A DNA stretch of 64,000 bases from Hymenobacter cellulosivorans (lineage in GTDB: Bacteria; Bacteroidota; Bacteroidia; Cytophagales; Hymenobacteraceae), in NCBI RefSeq assembly GCF_022919135.1, contig NZ_CP095049.1:4468501-4532500 (forward strand), given 5' to 3'. The translations under genes were made by a program, and so were the position numbers. The notes below the pieces were generated by a model, which was not told the DNA's origin, ran no database searches, and saw only the letters and a program-made list of their open reading frames with translations. Below are positions 61,813-64,000 of the stretch, piece by piece; position 1 is the first letter of the stretch; the number at the start of each line of letters is the position of its first letter.

Positions 61813-63090
61813 ATGGTGCTGAAGCGAATTTTGCCTTTGCTGCTGCTGGTGGCTCTCTGGCTTGGTGGCCCGGCCGCAGCCTGGGCCAACCACGTTTTTA
61901 TTCCGATGGACCAGGCGCAGAAAGAGCACCTGAAGGCCTACGGCATTGCCTACTGGCTGCTGGCCCGGCAGGTGGAAGTCGACTGGCTGCTGAACTACCG
62001 CGGGGGCAGCTTTGCCTGCGAGGCGGCCCAGGGCCTGGAGAATGAGCTGGCCGTGCGCGGCATCAGCTACCAGGTCATTTCCGAAGCCCAGTACAGCAGC
62101 ATCCTGCAGCAAATTGCCGACCCCAACGCCAACATGGACATCATGAAGCTGGAGAAGGCACCCAAAATTGCGGTGTACACGCCCAAGGGCAAGCAACCCT
62201 GGGACGACGCGGTGACGATGGTGCTGACCTACGCCGAAATTCCCTACACCGAAATCTACGACGACGACGTGCTCAACGGGGTGCTGCCCAAGTACGACTG
62301 GCTGCACCTGCACCACGAGGACTTCACCGGCGAATACGGCAAGTTCTATGCCTCCTACCGCAACCGGCCCTGGTACCAGCAGCAGCAGCGCGACGCGGAG
62401 GCTGCCGCCAAACGCCACGGCTTCAACAAGGTAAGCCAGATGAAGGGCGCCGTCGTGACCAAGATGCAGGAATTCATTGCCGGCGGCGGATTCCAGTTTG
62501 CCATGTGCTCGGCCACCGACACCTACGACATTGCCCTGGCCGGCCTGGGCCTGGATATGGTGGAAAGCATGTACGACGGCGACCCGGCCGACCCCACGGC
62601 CCAGTCCAAGCTCAACTTCAACCGCACCCTGGCTTTTAAGGATTTCCAGATCGTGCGGGACCCGTATCAGTACGAGTACTCCAATATCGACATGCAGCCC
62701 GGGGAGCGGGGCGTGTACGAGGACAACGACTATTTCCAGCTCTTCACTTTCTCGGCCAAGTACGACCCGGTGCCGACCATGCTGACCCAGAACCACGAAA
62801 AAACCATCAAGGGCTTTATGGGCCAGACCACCGCCTTCCGCAAGCAGCTCATCAAGTCGGACGTGGTGGTGATGGGCGACAACAAGGCCTCGGGAGAAGT
62901 GCGCTACATGCACGGCACGCTGGGCAAGGGTACCTGGACCTTTTATGGCGGCCACGACCCGGAAGACTACCAGCACCTGGTGGAGGAAGAGCCCACCGAC
63001 CTGGCGCTGCACCCCAATTCGCCTGGTTACCGCCTGATTCTGAATAATATCTTGTTTCCGGCGGCCAAGAAGAAAAAGCAAAAGACCTAA
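61813..63090 (+). CDS. Secreted conserved protein, family often labelled asparagine synthetase B
   Basis: A 425-residue protein with a signal peptide (ILPLLLLVALWLGG, cleavage near AWA). The body includes NHVFIPMDQAQKEHLKAYG, KIAVYTPKGKQPWDDAV, FAMCSATDTYDIALAG and WTFYGGHDPEDYQH. Bacteroidota homologues are commonly called asparagine synthetase B. I see no N-terminal Cys of a class II amidotransferase, no ATP-pyrophosphatase motif and a signal peptide, so the label looks wrong. The GGHDPED end is reminiscent of ThuA/class I amidotransferase folds. Function unknown; surface or periplasmic. Confidence 0.8.
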   Translation: MVLKRILPLLLLVALWLGGPAAAWANHVFIPMDQAQKEHLKAYGIAYWLLARQVEVDWLLNYRGGSFACEAAQGLENELAVRGISYQVISEAQYSSILQQIADPNANMDIMKLEKAPKIAVYTPKGKQPWDDAVTMVLTYAEIPYTEIYDDDVLNGVLPKYDWLHLHHEDFTGEYGKFYASYRNRPWYQQQQRDAEAAAKRHGFNKVSQMKGAVVTKMQEFIAGGGFQFAMCSATDTYDIALAGLGLDMVESMYDGDPADPTAQSKLNFNRTLAFKDFQIVRDPYQYEYSNIDMQPGERGVYEDNDYFQLFTFSAKYDPVPTMLTQNHEKTIKGFMGQTTAFRKQLIKSDVVVMGDNKASGEVRYMHGTLGKGTWTFYGGHDPEDYQHLVEEEPTDLALHPNSPGYRLILNNILFPAAKKKKQKT

Positions 63091-63112
63091 GCCATAGGGC
63101 CCTTCTGAATTC

Positions 63113-63159
63113 GGTAATAAAAAAGCCTGCTGCAGTCCGCAGCAGGCTTTTTTATTACC
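63113..63159. terminator. Intrinsic terminator with a 21-bp stem
   Basis: A perfect 21-bp inverted repeat with a 5-nt loop (centre GCCTGCTGC/GCAGCAGGC), with A and T tracts within the stem, follows the secreted-protein gene. Confidence 0.92.
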
Positions 63160-63214
63160 GGCCTACTGCCCTACTTTACTTGCCCTTCTATACTAAGCTA
63201 ACTCTTCCCTATCC

Positions 63215-64000
63215 ATGATGTACTTCGTTCCCCGGTTTCGTGCTCTGCTGCTGTGGCTGAGCCTATGCCTGCCGTTTGTGCTGCTTGCCTGCTCTAAAGA
63301 AGATATTGCCCAACCTACAACCGGAATAGTAGAGGGCACCGTTTCTCCGGCTCATGCGCTGCAGCTGGTGACGGCGACAGGCCCTGACGGGCGCACGTTT
63401 GAGGCGACACCGGATGGTACTACCGGCCAGTTTAGCTTAACCAGCTTACCCGCCGGTGTCTATACCCTGACATTCCGTTCCGTAACGGGCTATGTGAATC
63501 CGGACCCGGTGAAAGTAACAGCTGAACCCGGCCGCTCGGTATCAGTGGGCCGCATCGTTTCGGTCCGGGATGGCAAAATTCGGGGTATGATGACGTGGAA
63601 TGTGGGCTCTACCTCCTATTCCGCCACACTCTACTATGGAAGCATCCGTAAATCGAGCATGATTCTGACCGGGACCACCAGTCTGGGCTCGGTTTGGCAA
63701 CAAGTCAGCCTGGTTATTCCCGGGGAGGGGTTTGGCACTGCCGCTCCCTTCAAAGGCGTGGGCACATACCCGCTAGAAACGTCCGACTACCTCTTCGCCG
63801 ATTTTACGTCCTATGCTAATGGCAACCCGATCAGGCATGTTACAGGTTTTCCTGGCAAACCGGGAGGCACAATCACAATAACCAGCTTCGACGAAAATGC
63901 CCGCACCGTCGCCGGGACGTTTGAGTTTGTGGGTACCCCACTTACCCTTGGGTATGAGGACGTAGCGGTAACGAACGGCCGTTTCAACGTAACATACTAA
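63215..64000 (+). CDS. Lipoprotein with a carboxypeptidase-regulatory-like domain
   Basis: A 261-residue protein whose TAA is the last three bases of the window. The lipobox is FVLLAC (Cys26), followed by a regulatory-like beta domain (GIVEGTVSPAHALQ, FSLTSLPAGVYTLTFRS), about residues 37-105. The C-terminal half (YSATLYYGSIRKSSMILTG, TITITSFDENARTVAGTFEF) resembles the small beta domains of DUF6252-type lipoproteins. An ATG at 63218 is an alternative start. Role unknown; likely outer-membrane. Confidence 0.8.
   Translation: MMYFVPRFRALLLWLSLCLPFVLLACSKEDIAQPTTGIVEGTVSPAHALQLVTATGPDGRTFEATPDGTTGQFSLTSLPAGVYTLTFRSVTGYVNPDPVKVTAEPGRSVSVGRIVSVRDGKIRGMMTWNVGSTSYSATLYYGSIRKSSMILTGTTSLGSVWQQVSLVIPGEGFGTAAPFKGVGTYPLETSDYLFADFTSYANGNPIRHVTGFPGKPGGTITITSFDENARTVAGTFEFVGTPLTLGYEDVAVTNGRFNVTY

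Noticed and set aside
61438..63081. 547-codon open frame on the minus strand opposite the secreted protein gene
   Set aside because: Overlaps the permease start region and a gene with a signal peptide and conserved motifs on the other strand; low-complexity Val/Gly/His translation.
61813..63090. True asparagine synthetase (asnB)
   Set aside because: Signal peptide present and both AsnB catalytic domains missing.

Overview
The window looks like chromosome from a Bacteroidota bacterium close to Hymenobacter (Cytophagales). The evidence is high GC, a SusC/SusD pair, secreted enzymes ending in type IX secretion (T9SS) sorting domains, class III glutamine synthetase, a long Bacteroidota-type IspG, a NagB fused to a PIG-L domain, promoters of the TTG-N20-TAnnTTTG type, and no Shine-Dalgarno usage. 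No rRNA, tRNA, CRISPR array, phage or insertion sequence was recognised.

Layout. 0-4.3 kb: a gene tail, a secreted unknown, a DUF5700 metallopeptidase-like protein and an SF1 helicase. 4.3-22 kb: a chitin/N-acetylglucosamine (GlcNAc) utilisation locus, described below. 22-27 kb: small housekeeping and secreted genes (SlyD-type isomerase, ACP phosphodiesterase, PNPOx-like protein, CrtA-like monooxygenase) and a broken lipoprotein. 26.7-27 kb: a noncoding array with an exact 21-bp period, just upstream of leuS. 30-41 kb: Bcr/CflA efflux pump, PhyH, HAD, DUF389, ispG and a thioredoxin pair. 41-46.5 kb: a quinone oxidoreductase and a giant ten-PAS histidine kinase. 46.7-52.3 kb: an accessory-looking stretch with a T9SS repeat protein, small unknowns and three tandem paralogous lipoproteins. 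52.4-64 kb: glnN, a sulfatase-family membrane protein, mtaB, a helix-turn-helix protein with an Ala-Pro microsatellite, a stop-interrupted gene, an ABC permease, a secreted protein often called asparagine synthetase B, and a final lipoprotein.

How the chitin locus works. Two T9SS-exported GH18 chitinases cut chitin outside the cell. SusC/SusD import oligosaccharides. A GH20 hexosaminidase releases GlcNAc, and a NagP-type permease carries it across the inner membrane. A NagB-PIG-L fusion feeds the amino sugar into glycolysis. A divergent LacI-family regulator sits beside nagB. Two promoters, one reading toward susC and one toward nagB, have the same layout: a TAnnTTTG box, 20 bp, TTG, 18 bp, then two GTGTGCGCACAC operators exactly 31 bp apart. 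This paired-operator arrangement is the strongest candidate for an undescribed control system here.

Three reading frames are interrupted: a G-run frameshift in the second chitinase, a one-base shift in a lipoprotein and an in-frame UGA in a secreted protein. From sequence alone these could be real mutations, recoding or assembly errors.
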